DNA from: Pleomorphomonas carboxyditropha
GTDB taxonomy: Bacteria; Pseudomonadota; Alphaproteobacteria; Rhizobiales; Pleomorphomonadaceae
Direction: 5' to 3'
Length of the DNA: 64,000 nucleotides
Assembly: GCF_002770725.1 (NCBI RefSeq)
Contig: NZ_NQVN01000016.1
Span: 1-64,000 of the forward strand
Part shown: positions 16,861 to 26,216 of the stretch, piece by piece
Numbering within the stretch: position 1 is the stretch's first letter
Layout: each line of letters opens with the position of its first letter
Translations under genes and position numbers: made by a program
The notes under the pieces: model-generated
Databases searched by the model: none
Seen by the model: only the letters and a program-made list of their open reading frames with translations
What the model was told of the DNA's origin: nothing

Positions 16861-18807
16861 ATGAGCAGTATTCGCGCGCGCCTTCTGACGACGATCCTGT
16901 CGCTGGCTCTTCTGGGTGCCCTTTCCATCGTGCTCGGCGCAGGCTGGATGTCCGGCGACCTGACGGGTCTGGCACTCGACCGTGAGGTCAAGAACGCTCA
17001 ATTTCAGCTTCAGGCGGAAATCGAGGCCCACAGCCGCCAGGCGTTGCTGCTGGCCAAGGTGGTCGCCGGACAGACCGACGTGCAGGCCATGCTGGCCGAT
17101 CGGAATCGCGACGGACTAGCCGCCCAGTTCGTTCCCGAGTTCGCCGAACTGAAGAAGGAATATGGAATTCAGCAGTTCCAGTTCCATCTGGCGCCGGCCA
17201 CTGCCTTTTTCCGCGTTCACCAGCCCGCCAAGTTCGACGACGACCTTTCCTCCTTCCGCAAGACCGTGGTGGAAACCAACACCACCTTGAAGCCGGTGGT
17301 CGGGCTTGAGGGCGGCGTCGGTGGCATCGGCATTCGCGGCGTGGTGCCCGTGTTCAACGGCAGCAAGCACGTTGGATCGGTGGAATTCGGCCTTGGCTTC
17401 GAGGAACTGTTCGTCACCGAGTTCTCGCGCAAGACCGGTTACCCCCTCGCCGTCGTATTGCTCCAGCAAGGCAAGGACGGCAAGAAGGGCGTCATCGGAA
17501 ACCGGTTGCCGGCTGGCATGGACCCGGAAGCCGTTCTGACCGAGACCCAGGCGAGCGGCGTCAACTCGGCCGACGGTCGCTACTTCCTATCGCAAACCAT
17601 GGTGCCCGACTATTCCGGCAAGCCCATTGCCACGGCGGTCATCGCCGTCGACCGCAGCATGTACCAGGCGATCGCCGACAAGGCGCGCAATGTCGGCCTG
17701 GCGATCGGCCTCCTCTTGCTGGTGATCGCCGGCGGCGCCCTCTTCTACGTCAATCGCGGCCTTCTGCGCCCGCTGCGCTGCGCCACGCAACACATCGCCC
17801 GCCTTGCCGGCGGCGAAACCGACTTCGAGGTGCGCAACGCCGACCGGTCCGACGAGATTGGCGGCATTCTGCGGGCGCTCCTGGTGTTCCGCGACAATCG
17901 CATCGAACAGGAACAACTGAAGTCGCAGCAACAGGCCGAGAGCGAGGAAAAGCTGCTGCGGCAACAGCGCGTCGATCGCCTGATCGGCGCGTTCCACGGC
18001 ATTGCCGGCAATCTGCTGGCCACCATGGACCGCGAGCACACGACGCTGATGGCCGCCGCCCATTCCATGGAGCGGATCGCCGGCGCCAGTCTGGAGCAGG
18101 CGGAATCGGTGATCGAAGCCTCACGCCAGACGTCGAACGGCATCGCCTCGGTGGCCAGCAGTTCGGAGGAACTGTCGTCTTCCATCGAAGAGATCAGCTC
18201 CCAGGCTGTCCGGGCGACCGAGGTCGTCACCAGGGCGACGCACGATACGGAGCGCAGCAACAGCCAGATCGCCGCGCTGGCCGAGGCCGCCAACAAGATC
18301 GGTCAGGTCGTCACCCTCATCCAGACCATCGCCTCCCAGACCAATCTGCTTGCCCTCAATGCGACCATCGAGGCGGCGCGGGCCGGCGAGGCCGGCAAGG
18401 GCTTTGCGGTCGTTGCTACCGAAGTGAAGCAACTGGCCGACCAGACCTCCAAGGCCACCGAGGAAATCGCCGCTCACGTTCAGGCCATCCAGATGTCGAC
18501 TGGCGAAGCCGTGGAAGCCATTTCGGCGATCGCGACGACAATGGGCGAAGCCAACCAGTATACCGAGGCCATTGCCTCGGCGGTGACCGAGCAGGGTGCC
18601 GCCACCGCCGAAATAAGCTCCAACATCCAGACCGTCGCCACCAAGACCGGATCCATGGTCGACAGCATCGGCCGTCTGGAACAGTCGGTCAACGCCACCA
18701 ACAGCTCGGCGACCTCGGTGCTGGTCGCCACGACCGAGGCGCTGCGCAGCAGCTCCAGCCTCAAGGAGGAAATCGAGCGCTTCCTCAGCGAGGTCGCTGC
18801 CGCCTGA
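16861..18807 (+). CDS. Methyl-accepting chemotaxis protein with large periplasmic sensor
   Basis: A 648-residue transmembrane chemoreceptor. Helix 1 is about 7-30; a long periplasmic domain (about 31-275) resembles the double-CACHE-like sensory modules; helix 2 is about 278-300; HAMP about 302-355; the cytoplasmic signalling hairpin includes [20 protein letters not shown] near residue 490. The receptor would signal to CheA/CheW encoded elsewhere. AGAGG is 6 bases before the ATG at 16861, and this start puts the first helix at the N-terminus as usual. The adjacent octaheme cytochrome suggests that the ligand may be a respiratory sulfur compound, but that is guesswork. Confidence 0.88.
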   Translation: MSSIRARLLTTILSLALLGALSIVLGAGWMSGDLTGLALDREVKNAQFQLQAEIEAHSRQALLLAKVVAGQTDVQAMLADRNRDGLAAQFVPEFAELKKEYGIQQFQFHLAPATAFFRVHQPAKFDDDLSSFRKTVVETNTTLKPVVGLEGGVGGIGIRGVVPVFNGSKHVGSVEFGLGFEELFVTEFSRKTGYPLAVVLLQQGKDGKKGVIGNRLPAGMDPEAVLTETQASGVNSADGRYFLSQTMVPDYSGKPIATAVIAVDRSMYQAIADKARNVGLAIGLLLLVIAGGALFYVNRGLLRPLRCATQHIARLAGGETDFEVRNADRSDEIGGILRALLVFRDNRIEQEQLKSQQQAESEEKLLRQQRVDRLIGAFHGIAGNLLATMDREHTTLMAAAHSMERIAGASLEQAESVIEASRQTSNGIASVASSSEELSSSIEEISSQAVRATEVVTRATHDTERSNSQIAALAEAANKIGQVVTLIQTIASQTNLLALNATIEAARAGEAGKGFAVVATEVKQLADQTSKATEEIAAHVQAIQMSTGEAVEAISAIATTMGEANQYTEAIASAVTEQGAATAEISSNIQTVATKTGSMVDSIGRLEQSVNATNSSATSVLVATTEALRSSSSLKEEIERFLSEVAAA

Positions 18808-18924
18808 CGTCCGCCAGACCGGTCGTCGGACAACAATTGTCAATGACGGGTCGGGCGCGGCTCGCCATGCTGGGAAACATCTGGAACCGCCGCCATCGCG
18901 GCGGCAAGATGCGGCGGCATCGTC

Positions 18925-20493
18925 ATGTTCCCAAGAGCGCTTTGGCGGGTTGTCGCGTTCCTCGTTGTCCATTCGGCGATCGCCGCCTCGGCCGGCACTG
19001 CCGATCACTCGAAATTCGACGTCCTCAAGGGGCCGTTCACGACGGCCGAGGACGTCACCGAGGCTTGCTCGACCTGCCACACCGAGGCGGCCGGCGAGGT
19101 CAAGAAAACGATCCACTGGACCTGGGACGGGACGAACTCTTTCACCGGCCAGCGGCTCGGCAAGCCGCGCATCATGAACAGCTTCTGCGGCTCGCCGATT
19201 TCCAACGAACCTCGTTGCACCTCCTGTCATGCCGGCTACGGCTGGACCGATCTGCGCAAGACGCCGGAGGAAAACGGCGCGACCGTCGACTGTCTGGCCT
19301 GTCATGACGGCTCCGGCACCTACAAGAAGACGGCGACGGACGCCGGTCATCCGCTCTATTCGCCGCGCGTCATCGGCGGCGTCACAGTCGAGCCCCCCGA
19401 TCTCGCCAAGGCGGCGATGAGCGTCGGCCCGTCGCAACGGGAAAACTGCGGCGCATGTCATTTCAACGGCGGCGGAGGTGATGGAGTCAAACATGGCGAC
19501 CTCGACAGCTCGCTGACCGACCCGCCGCGCGATCTCGACGTCCACATGGCCGTCGACGGCGCCAACATGACCTGTTCGACCTGCCACACCTTCAACGCCC
19601 ACATTCCCTCCGGTTCGCGCTACATGACGACGGCGGTCGACCCGCACGGCCTCGACCTGCCGCACGACGACAAAAACCGCGCTACCTGCGAGTCCTGCCA
19701 CGGCGCAGCGCCGCATGCCGAGGCCAAGATCAACGATCACACCGACCGCGTCGCCTGTCAGAGCTGCCACATTCCCGAATTTGCGCGCGGTGGCGTTGCC
19801 ACCAAGACGCTGTGGGACTGGTCGACCGCCGGCCGCAAGGACGCCGACGGCAAGCCCGTCTACATCAAGGACGAGCATGGCCACCTGATCTACTCGGCCG
19901 AGAAGGGCGACTTCGCCTATGGCGAGAACGTCCGCCCAACTTACCTTTGGTACAATGGCACGATCGAACAGACGGCGATCACCGACAAGCTTGACGATAA
20001 GATCAAGGACGACGTCCTGACGCTCAATCGCATCAGCGGCGGTCCGGCAGATGGCAAGTCTCGCATCTGGCCGTTCAAGGAGATGAAGGGCAAGCAGCCC
20101 TACGATCCGGAACTCAACACGCTGGTCGTCAACCACGTGTTCGGCAAGGACGACAGCGCCTTCTGGACCAATTTCGACTATCCCAAGGCGATCGCCTTCG
20201 GCATGAATTACGCCGGCCTGCCGTGGAGCGGCAAGATCGGCTTCATCGAGACGCGCATGTACTGGCCGATCACCCACATGGTCGCGCCCAAGGAGAAGGC
20301 CGTTCCCTGCTCGGACTGCCACACGCGCGACGTCGACGGACGCCTCGCGGGACTTGGCGGCTTCTACATGCCCGGCCGCGACGGATCGCGCCTGCTCGAC
20401 GCCCTCGGCTATCTCGCCCTGTTCGGCGCCCTGTTCGGCGTCGTCATCCACGGCGCCCTCAGGATCGTCTTGCGCGGAGGACACCGGCCATGA
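18925..20493 (+). CDS. otr: Octaheme c-type cytochrome, tetrathionate reductase (OTR) family
   Basis: A 522-residue periplasmic multihaem protein with a signal peptide (about 1-22) and a C-terminal membrane helix (about 492-515). Eight CxxCH motifs are present in order: CSTCH, CTSCH, CLACH, CGACH, CSTCH, CESCH, CQSCH, CSDCH. Spacing and length match the octaheme tetrathionate reductase family known from Shewanella, whose members reduce tetrathionate, and in vitro nitrite or hydroxylamine. The C-terminal anchor and the following cytochrome b gene (4-base overlap) suggest a membrane quinol-linked reductase. The physiological substrate is uncertain. Confidence 0.87.
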   Translation: MFPRALWRVVAFLVVHSAIAASAGTADHSKFDVLKGPFTTAEDVTEACSTCHTEAAGEVKKTIHWTWDGTNSFTGQRLGKPRIMNSFCGSPISNEPRCTSCHAGYGWTDLRKTPEENGATVDCLACHDGSGTYKKTATDAGHPLYSPRVIGGVTVEPPDLAKAAMSVGPSQRENCGACHFNGGGGDGVKHGDLDSSLTDPPRDLDVHMAVDGANMTCSTCHTFNAHIPSGSRYMTTAVDPHGLDLPHDDKNRATCESCHGAAPHAEAKINDHTDRVACQSCHIPEFARGGVATKTLWDWSTAGRKDADGKPVYIKDEHGHLIYSAEKGDFAYGENVRPTYLWYNGTIEQTAITDKLDDKIKDDVLTLNRISGGPADGKSRIWPFKEMKGKQPYDPELNTLVVNHVFGKDDSAFWTNFDYPKAIAFGMNYAGLPWSGKIGFIETRMYWPITHMVAPKEKAVPCSDCHTRDVDGRLAGLGGFYMPGRDGSRLLDALGYLALFGALFGVVIHGALRIVLRGGHRP

Positions 20494-21143
20494 GCCACAA
20501 ACGCGACGTGATGATCTACAGCCGCTACGAGCGCTTCTGGCACTGGTCGCAGGCGTTTCTCATCTTCACCCTGTTCTTCACCGGGCTTGCCATTCATGGC
20601 ACCCACCATCTTGTTCCCTTCGGCCTCGCGGTCAAGATCCACACCAACGCCGCGCTGGCACTGATCGCGCTCTGGGTGTTCACGACCTTCTGGAACTTCA
20701 CCACCGGACAGTGGCGCCAGTATCTTTTCAAGAAGGGGGTGTTCAAGGTCATCCGCTTCTATGCCTGGGGAATCCTCTTCGGCGAACCGCACCCTTACAA
20801 GAAATCCCTGCAACGCAAGCAGAATGCCCTGCAGTCGCTGGCCTACATGACCTTCATGACGCTGATCGGCCCTGCCCTGTGGTCGACCGGCATTGCCTAC
20901 CTGCTCTACAATTCCTGGAGTCACTACGCTTGGTCCACCACCGGGCTTTGGATCGTGGCGCTGCTGCACACGGCTGCCGCCTTCGCGATGGGCGCCTTCG
21001 TCGTCATCCACGTCTACATGACGACCACCGGCAAGACGCCGCTGCATTACGTCAGGACGATGATCACCGGCTACGACAGCATCGAGCTGAGCGAAGTCGA
21101 GGAAGCCTATATCGAGGAGACCAAGTCGGCGGAGATGCGGTGA
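20490..21143 (+). CDS. Cytochrome b561-type membrane subunit (quinol:octaheme cytochrome electron carrier)
   Basis: A 217-residue di-haem cytochrome b of the formate dehydrogenase gamma/thiosulfate reductase type. Four helices are visible (about 15-40, 48-70, 115-140, 150-175). Likely haem ligands are His18 in FWHWSQAFL, His in AIHGTHHL, and His in LLHTAAAF and VIHVYM. The start at 20490 overlaps the octaheme cytochrome stop (ATGA). It should pass electrons from quinol to the octaheme protein. The acidic C-terminus is cytoplasmic. Confidence 0.85.
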   Translation: MSHKRDVMIYSRYERFWHWSQAFLIFTLFFTGLAIHGTHHLVPFGLAVKIHTNAALALIALWVFTTFWNFTTGQWRQYLFKKGVFKVIRFYAWGILFGEPHPYKKSLQRKQNALQSLAYMTFMTLIGPALWSTGIAYLLYNSWSHYAWSTTGLWIVALLHTAAAFAMGAFVVIHVYMTTTGKTPLHYVRTMITGYDSIELSEVEEAYIEETKSAEMR

Positions 21144-21147
21144 TCGA

Positions 21148-21864
21148 TCAGTCGCCGCCGGCCGCCAGGCGGCTCAACTGGGCGAGGTTGCAACGGCAGC
21201 GTCCGGCCGTGACGTCAGATATCGCCCCGTTCCGGCGGAAATCGGTCACCACGCGGCTTGCGTGCTCCGGCGTCATCGCCAGCATGGCGCCGAGGTTCTC
21301 GCGTGAGAAAAGAGGGGCCACGCCGTTGGCGTCGACGAGGCGGCGGAGAAGTCGGGCAAAGCGCTGCGGCGCCTTGCCGGTGGAAAGCTCGGTCAGCCAG
21401 ACGTCGGCCTCTTCGAGGGCGATTTGCCAACGTCGCATCAGCTGATCGTGCAGCGCGGGGGTCGTTCGCCGCAACCCGTCTATGGCGGTTGTGGGGATCA
21501 TGCACACCACTGCCCGCTCCAGAACGACGGCGGCGTGGCCGTAAGTGTCGCCCACCAGAGCTTCGAGACCGAAGGTGCAGGATGGCTTCACGAGGCGGAC
21601 AATCCGCTGCTGGCCGTCCGGCAGGAAGCGGAGAAGTTTGACGTAGCCCGACCGCAGCGTGAAGACGGTGGAACGGCGTTCGCCGGTCGTGTAGATCGAC
21701 ACGCCTGCGGCGTATTCGACCTCGTCCACCTGACGAAGGATGCCATCGAGACGATCGGCAGACAAGACGCCGAACAGGGAGCGTTGGCGCACTGGACAGG
21801 CCTCGCAGCGACTGTCACTCCGGGATGTCGTCGGCATGTCGCGTCTGTTCGGTGTCTCCAGCAT
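21148..21864 (-). CDS. Crp/Fnr-family transcriptional regulator
   Basis: A 238-residue regulator with an N-terminal CEACPVR motif (about 20-26), a cNMP-like barrel (about 30-145) and a winged HTH (about 175-215; SRENLGAMLAMTPEHASRVV, with E-x-x-S-R for TTGAT-like half-sites). The N-terminal cysteines and a later CRC near the C-terminus could bind an iron-sulfur cluster, but the full four-cysteine FNR pattern is not obvious. It ends 4 bases from, and is convergent with, the cytochrome b gene, so it is a candidate controller of the octaheme module. Confidence 0.82.
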   Translation of the reverse strand: MLETPNRRDMPTTSRSDSRCEACPVRQRSLFGVLSADRLDGILRQVDEVEYAAGVSIYTTGERRSTVFTLRSGYVKLLRFLPDGQQRIVRLVKPSCTFGLEALVGDTYGHAAVVLERAVVCMIPTTAIDGLRRTTPALHDQLMRRWQIALEEADVWLTELSTGKAPQRFARLLRRLVDANGVAPLFSRENLGAMLAMTPEHASRVVTDFRRNGAISDVTAGRCRCNLAQLSRLAAGGD

Positions 21865-21940
21865 CGTCGATCCCAGGTTGACGCCGCCGGCAGGCCTCCG
21901 TCATCGGGTGCAAGCTACATTCTCATTCCGAGGACGCCTA

Positions 21941-22915
21941 TCAGGTAATTCGATGCGGCGCCTCGGCGTCCCGGGCGCCTATGGCCCGAAGGCCCCGGCT
22001 GTCGTTGCCCTTCTGACCGGCGACCCAGCGCCGGATCAGGTCGGCGACCGCCCGGAACCCGGCGGCGCGCGGCGACTGCCGCCGCCAGACAAGGCCAATG
22101 GTCCGCCTGTTGACGCCGTCGGCCAACCGGACGGCCGCCACCTTGTGGTCGGACAAGAGGCCGCCGAGCACCGCGAGTTCCGGCAACAAGGTCGAGCCCA
22201 GGCCCTCGCCGACCATGGCTGTCAGCATATGCAGGCTGGTCGCCGAATAGGCGGCGTCGGCCAGCGTGGGCCAGGTGGCGAACACCGGCAGGGCATGCCG
22301 GTGCAGGCAATTCTCGCGCTCCATGAACATCATCTCCTCGCCGACCAGTTGGCGGGGCTCGACCGCGTCGAGAGAAGCGAGCGGATGATCGACCGGGCAA
22401 ACGAAGCGGAACGGGTCGTCGAACAGCATTTCGGTTTCAAAGGGACCGATGTCATAGGGAAAGGCCATCAGAACCAGATCGAGACGCCCGTCGGCAAGGC
22501 GCTCGATCAGCGCCGGCGTCTTGTCCTCCCGGAGGCCGAACACCAGGTCGGGAAGGTGTTGGCGGACAAACGGCAAGAACCGCGGCAGCAGAAACGGGCC
22601 CACGGAAGGAATGCAGCCCAGTTCGATCCTGCCGCTCAACGGATTGCCGGCCGCTTCGCCGAGTCCGAGCAGCTGTTCGGTCTCGTGCAGCACGCGGCGC
22701 GCCTGCTCGACGATGCGCAGGCCGTCCGGCGTCACCATCACCGAGCGCCGGTCTCTTTCCGCTATGCGCACGCCCAGAAGGGATTCCAGCTCGGCGATGC
22801 CGGCGCTGAGCGTCGACTGCGAAACGTTGCAGACTTCTGCAGCCTTTCGGAAATGCCGCTGCTCGGCGAGCGCGACCAGAAAGGCGAGATGGCGGATATT
22901 GGGATAGGACAGCAT
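21941..22915 (-). CDS. LysR-family regulator, OxyR-like, paralogue 1
   Basis: A 324-residue LysR-type regulator: HTH about 1-60 (HFRKAAEVCNVSQSTLSAGI) and a substrate/redox domain about 90-300. The segment MERENCLHRHALPVF aligns by eye with the peroxidatic-cysteine loop of OxyR, but the partner cysteine about nine residues on is absent (V/F there). Divergent from the SLAC1 channel gene at 23009. A related regulator with the same feature lies at 25173-26123. It may sense peroxide or persulfide by a one-cysteine mechanism (inference). Confidence 0.83.
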   Translation of the reverse strand: MLSYPNIRHLAFLVALAEQRHFRKAAEVCNVSQSTLSAGIAELESLLGVRIAERDRRSVMVTPDGLRIVEQARRVLHETEQLLGLGEAAGNPLSGRIELGCIPSVGPFLLPRFLPFVRQHLPDLVFGLREDKTPALIERLADGRLDLVLMAFPYDIGPFETEMLFDDPFRFVCPVDHPLASLDAVEPRQLVGEEMMFMERENCLHRHALPVFATWPTLADAAYSATSLHMLTAMVGEGLGSTLLPELAVLGGLLSDHKVAAVRLADGVNRRTIGLVWRRQSPRAAGFRAVADLIRRWVAGQKGNDSRGLRAIGARDAEAPHRIT

Positions 22916-23008
22916 GGCTTCTGATCGGATTTTACGATTACCGTGTCCACTTTAATTTGCTTTTCAGACTACAGGCAATGCCCTATTCGGAAAAACACGA
23001 AGATCAAC

Positions 23009-24004
23009 ATGGGTGGTAAGGCAATGACGGCAGTTTCCCTCGCGACAGATCGGACCGACCGGCTTGCGCATTTTCCCGTTTCTTTCTTCTCCGTTGTCAT
23101 GGGCCTTGCCGGCCTTGCCATCGCCACGCACAAGCTCGAAGGGGCAGCCGGCCTGGGTGGAACCGCCGGCTCCGTCCTGTTCTGGACGGCGGGCGCCGTC
23201 TACGCGGCGATCGTTTGCGTCTATCTCGTCAAGATGCTGCTGAAGCCGGCCGCCGTGGCCGCCGAATGGCGGCATCCGGTCCGCATCGCCTTCTTTCCGG
23301 CCAGTTCCATCGGGCTCATTCTGCTGTCGATCGCCGCCCTTGGCGTGGCGCCCGGGCTGTCCTTCTGGCTATGGCTTGCCGGCTCCGCTCTGCATTTCGC
23401 GTTCACCATCATGGTGATCACGGCCTGGATCGATCACTCGCGCTACGAGGTGATCCACCTCAACCCTGCCTGGTTCATCCCGGTCGTCGGCAACATCCTG
23501 GTCCCGATCGCCGGCATCCGGCATGCGCCCGCCGACGTTTCATGGCTGTTCTTCTCGGTGGGGCTGCTGTTCTGGCTGGTGCTGCTCACCGTGGTCGTCA
23601 ACCGCCTGATTTTCCACAGCCCGCTGCCGGCGCGACTGATGCCGACGCTGTTCATCCTGATTGCCCCTCCGGCCGTGGGTTTCATTTCCTGGACGGCGCT
23701 GAGCGGCGGCATCGATTCCTTCGGCCGCATCCTATTCTTCTCGGCGATCTTCTTCTTCCTGATGATGCTGCCGCAGCTTGGCAAGTTCGCCCGCCTGCCC
23801 TTCACCCTGTCCTGGTGGGCTTATTCCTTCCCGCTGGCCGCGCTCACCATCGCCCAGTTCGCCATGGCGGAAAAAGGCGGTGTGGCATTCTACCGCTGGA
23901 TCGGCTTCGGCCTTTACGGCCTGCTGGCCGTGCTGATCGCCGCGCTCGCCGTCCGCACCGTCGTCGCCATGGTGCGCGGCGAAATCTGCGTGCCCGAGCA
24001 CTGA
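23009..24004 (+). CDS. SLAC1/TehA-family anion channel or transporter
   Basis: A 331-residue polytopic protein with about ten membrane helices, typical of the TDT/SLAC1 family, including an HFPVSFFSVVMGLAGLA start and the aromatic gate region (FSAIFFFLMMLPQLGKFAR). Family members move tellurite, sulfite, C4-dicarboxylates or anions. Starts at 22943, 23009 and 23024 are possible; 23009 is chosen because it keeps the LysR-target spacing and follows GAAGA. It is divergent from an OxyR-like LysR gene. In this sulfur-rich setting, sulfite or another sulfur anion is a reasonable guess for cargo. Confidence 0.8.
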   Translation: MGGKAMTAVSLATDRTDRLAHFPVSFFSVVMGLAGLAIATHKLEGAAGLGGTAGSVLFWTAGAVYAAIVCVYLVKMLLKPAAVAAEWRHPVRIAFFPASSIGLILLSIAALGVAPGLSFWLWLAGSALHFAFTIMVITAWIDHSRYEVIHLNPAWFIPVVGNILVPIAGIRHAPADVSWLFFSVGLLFWLVLLTVVVNRLIFHSPLPARLMPTLFILIAPPAVGFISWTALSGGIDSFGRILFFSAIFFFLMMLPQLGKFARLPFTLSWWAYSFPLAALTIAQFAMAEKGGVAFYRWIGFGLYGLLAVLIAALAVRTVVAMVRGEICVPEH

Positions 24005-24019
24005 CCGGCCACCCACTGG

Positions 24020-24415
24020 TCAGGCGCGGCGGCGAAACTTGCCGGTCGCCCTGGCCAACGGCCTGTCATCCAGGGACAGGCCGGCCGACAGCAGGAAAAG
24101 GCCGTGGCGCGCCGAAACCAGCACTGCCCGGAGATCGACCGTCCTGTCGAGTGGGACTGGTCGCAGGAAGCGCACCGTCATCTCCGCCGTCACGGCCAAG
24201 ATCCCCTTGGAGAACAGGCACTCTCCCATCGCCGCGTCGAGAAGCGCCGAGATCATGCCACCGTGCAGGGTCCCTTCGTAGCCCTGGAATCGGGCCGAGG
24301 TTTCAAAGCTGGACCTCACGCCATCCGGTCCGTCGAGCGTGAAGACGAGGGCGAGCAAGGCTGATACGAAATCCGCCTGCTCGCACCCCTCCGGATTATT
24401 CGTGTTCTTGAGCAT
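24020..24415 (-). CDS. PaaI-type hotdog thioesterase, paralogue 2
   Basis: A 131-residue single-hotdog thioesterase-like protein. The active loop YEGTLHGGMISALLDAAMGE and the following VTAEMTVRFLRPVPLD closely repeat those of the protein at 13819-14298. It lacks that protein's N-terminal cysteine-containing extension. Its ATG at 24415 lies inside operator copy E, so bound regulator would block initiation directly. Convergent with the SLAC1 gene. Substrate unknown; probably an acyl-CoA or related thioester. Confidence 0.78.
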   Translation of the reverse strand: MLKNTNNPEGCEQADFVSALLALVFTLDGPDGVRSSFETSARFQGYEGTLHGGMISALLDAAMGECLFSKGILAVTAEMTVRFLRPVPLDRTVDLRAVLVSARHGLFLLSAGLSLDDRPLARATGKFRRRA

Positions 24416-24425
24416 ATGCCCATAA
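24406..24425. promoter_or_regulatory. TTATGGG operator, copy E (minus orientation)
   Basis: On the minus strand TTATGGG CATATG CTCAAGA. The thioesterase ATG sits in the spacer, as does an opposite ATG; the methyltransferase gene begins 159 bases away on the plus strand. Confidence 0.6.
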
Positions 24426-24583
24426 ACAGGCCGCCTGGGCCGGGAGCAACACCGATTTGGCACTCCCCCCACAATTCGGGGAGCCGGCCCGGCCAGCATT
24501 TCGGCGGCTGCCGATGGACAGCCGGCGCGTTGATCGGCATGTTGTGCGCCGATCGCTGGGCGTTATCGCAAGGACAGACCGTC

Positions 24584-25183
24584 ATGCCGTCATGGGACGA
24601 GGAATTCTCCAAACCGGGTTACCGCTACGGCACGGAGCCAAACAGTTTTCTCGTCGAGATGGCCGGGCGTCTGCCAGCGGGCGCGCGGGTGATCGCCGCC
24701 GGCGATGGCGAGGGGCGCAACGGTGTGTGGCTGGCGACCGAGGGGCACCACGTTCTGGCGCTCGACGCCTCGGCGGTCGGCCTTGCCAAGGCGCTGGCGC
24801 TGGCCGATGAGCGCGGCGTGACCATCGAGACCGCCGTCGTCGACCTTTCGACCTACCAGCCCGAGGTGGCCAGTGCCGACGCGGTGGTGCTGATCTACGT
24901 CCACATGCCTCCGGCGGTTCGGCGCGCTGCCCACCGCAATCTGGTGCGCACCCTGAAGCCCGGCGGACTGATCATCCTCGAGGCCTTTCATCGCGATCAG
25001 TTCGGCCGCACGAGCGGCGGCCCGAAGGATGTCGCCATGCTGTTCGACCTAGCGCATCTCGCCGAGGATTTCGGACCGGACATTCGCGCCGTCCATAGCT
25101 TCGAAGGCGATATCGACCTCGACGAGGGGCGCGGCCATATCGGCCGCAGCGCGATCGTTCGCTTCGTCGGCGTCAGGATCTGA
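24584..25183 (+). CDS. SAM-dependent methyltransferase (TehB-like class I)
   Basis: A 199-residue class I methyltransferase. Motif I is VIAAGDGEGRNGVWLA (about 36-51), the acidic motif II is LALDAS (about 59-64), and motif IV-VI includes VLIYVHMP and LKPGGLIILEAFH. Members of this small group include TehB-like and thiopurine/chalcogen methyltransferases that detoxify metalloids or thiols. AAGGA is 8 bases before the ATG at 24584. Its end overlaps the end of the convergent LysR gene by 11 bases. Co-regulation with the thioesterase across the operator is possible. Confidence 0.8.
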   Translation: MPSWDEEFSKPGYRYGTEPNSFLVEMAGRLPAGARVIAAGDGEGRNGVWLATEGHHVLALDASAVGLAKALALADERGVTIETAVVDLSTYQPEVASADAVVLIYVHMPPAVRRAAHRNLVRTLKPGGLIILEAFHRDQFGRTSGGPKDVAMLFDLAHLAEDFGPDIRAVHSFEGDIDLDEGRGHIGRSAIVRFVGVRI

Positions 25184-26123
25184 CTTCGCCGTTGCTGCGC
25201 CACGGCTGTATTTCGGCCTTGGCCCAGCTGTGCAGAAAATCGCCGATGTCCATGAAGGTCTGCGCCCGTCCCGACTGGCGCCGCCAGGCAAGGCCGACGC
25301 TACGCCTGTTGGCTTCCCCCGAGATCGGGCGGATGGCGATGTCGCTTCCGCCGGCCATGCCGCCGGTGATCGCCAGATCGGGCAACAGCGTCGCCCCCAT
25401 ACCTTCGGCCACCATGGCGATCAGCGTTGGCAGACTCGTCGCCGAAAAGGCCGCTTCGGCAACCGCTGCCGCTTCGAGCAGCGGCAGCGCGTGGCTGTGC
25501 AGGCAGTGGTCGCGTTCGAGCAGCATCAGCGGCTCGCCGATGAGCTGGTCCAGTCCGATGCGTGGCGCCCTGGCGAGAGGATGGCTGGCGGCACAGGCGA
25601 AGCGATAGGCGTCGTCGAACAGCATCATGGTCTCGAGCCCCTCCGTCTCATAGGGAAAGGCGATCAGCACCAGGTCGAGCCGGCCATGGGCGAGCCGATC
25701 GAGCAGCGCACCGGTTTTGTCCTCGCGCAGGGCAAAGCGCAGTTCGGGAAAGCGCTTGCGCAGTGCCGGAATGATCCGTGGCAGTAGGTAGGGGCCGATG
25801 GTCGGGATCGTGCCGAGCGCGATGGTGCCCGAAAAAGGTGCGGCCGCTTCGGTGGCGATATCGAGCATGTCATCGACGGAGCGCAGCAGCGCCTGCGCCT
25901 TCTCAGCCAGAACATGGCCGATCGGCGTCAGGATCACCGAGCGCTTGGTCCGCTCCGCCACCTGTATGCCGAGCATCGTCTCGAGTTCCCGGATGCCGGC
26001 GCTGAGCGTCGACTGGGTGACCGCCGATGCCTCGGCCGCCTTGCCGAAATGCCGATGTTCGGCAAGCGCGACGAGATAGGCGAGATGTCTGAGGTTGGGG
26101 TAGGCGCGCATCGTAATTGCCAT
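25173..26123 (-). CDS. LysR-family regulator, OxyR-like, paralogue 2
   Basis: A 316-residue LysR regulator clearly related to the one at 21941-22915 (shared RHFxKAAE HTH, DGRLDLVLMAFPY-like segments, CLHxHALP). The loop LERDHCLHSHALPLL has the OxyR-type peroxidatic cysteine but, as in paralogue 1, no second cysteine at the resolving position. An in-frame ATG at 26111 aligns better with paralogue 1. It is divergent from the persulfide dioxygenase-peroxiredoxin-TauE set, which it most likely controls. About 90 AT-rich bases separate them. Confidence 0.83.
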   Translation of the reverse strand: MAITMRAYPNLRHLAYLVALAEHRHFGKAAEASAVTQSTLSAGIRELETMLGIQVAERTKRSVILTPIGHVLAEKAQALLRSVDDMLDIATEAAAPFSGTIALGTIPTIGPYLLPRIIPALRKRFPELRFALREDKTGALLDRLAHGRLDLVLIAFPYETEGLETMMLFDDAYRFACAASHPLARAPRIGLDQLIGEPLMLLERDHCLHSHALPLLEAAAVAEAAFSATSLPTLIAMVAEGMGATLLPDLAITGGMAGGSDIAIRPISGEANRRSVGLAWRRQSGRAQTFMDIGDFLHSWAKAEIQPWRSNGEVRS

Positions 26124-26216
26124 CTTCGATCATAGTGACAAGTTTTATTCGTTTCCATGTGATTTAGAGATTGCTTATGTAAAGAGCAACGAAAAACACA
26201 ACCGGGGTTGAAAGCC

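Noticed and set aside
18121..20484. A 787-codon open frame on the minus strand
   Set aside because: It is antisense to the chemoreceptor and the octaheme cytochrome, whose CxxCH motifs and MCP hairpin prove the plus strand is coding.
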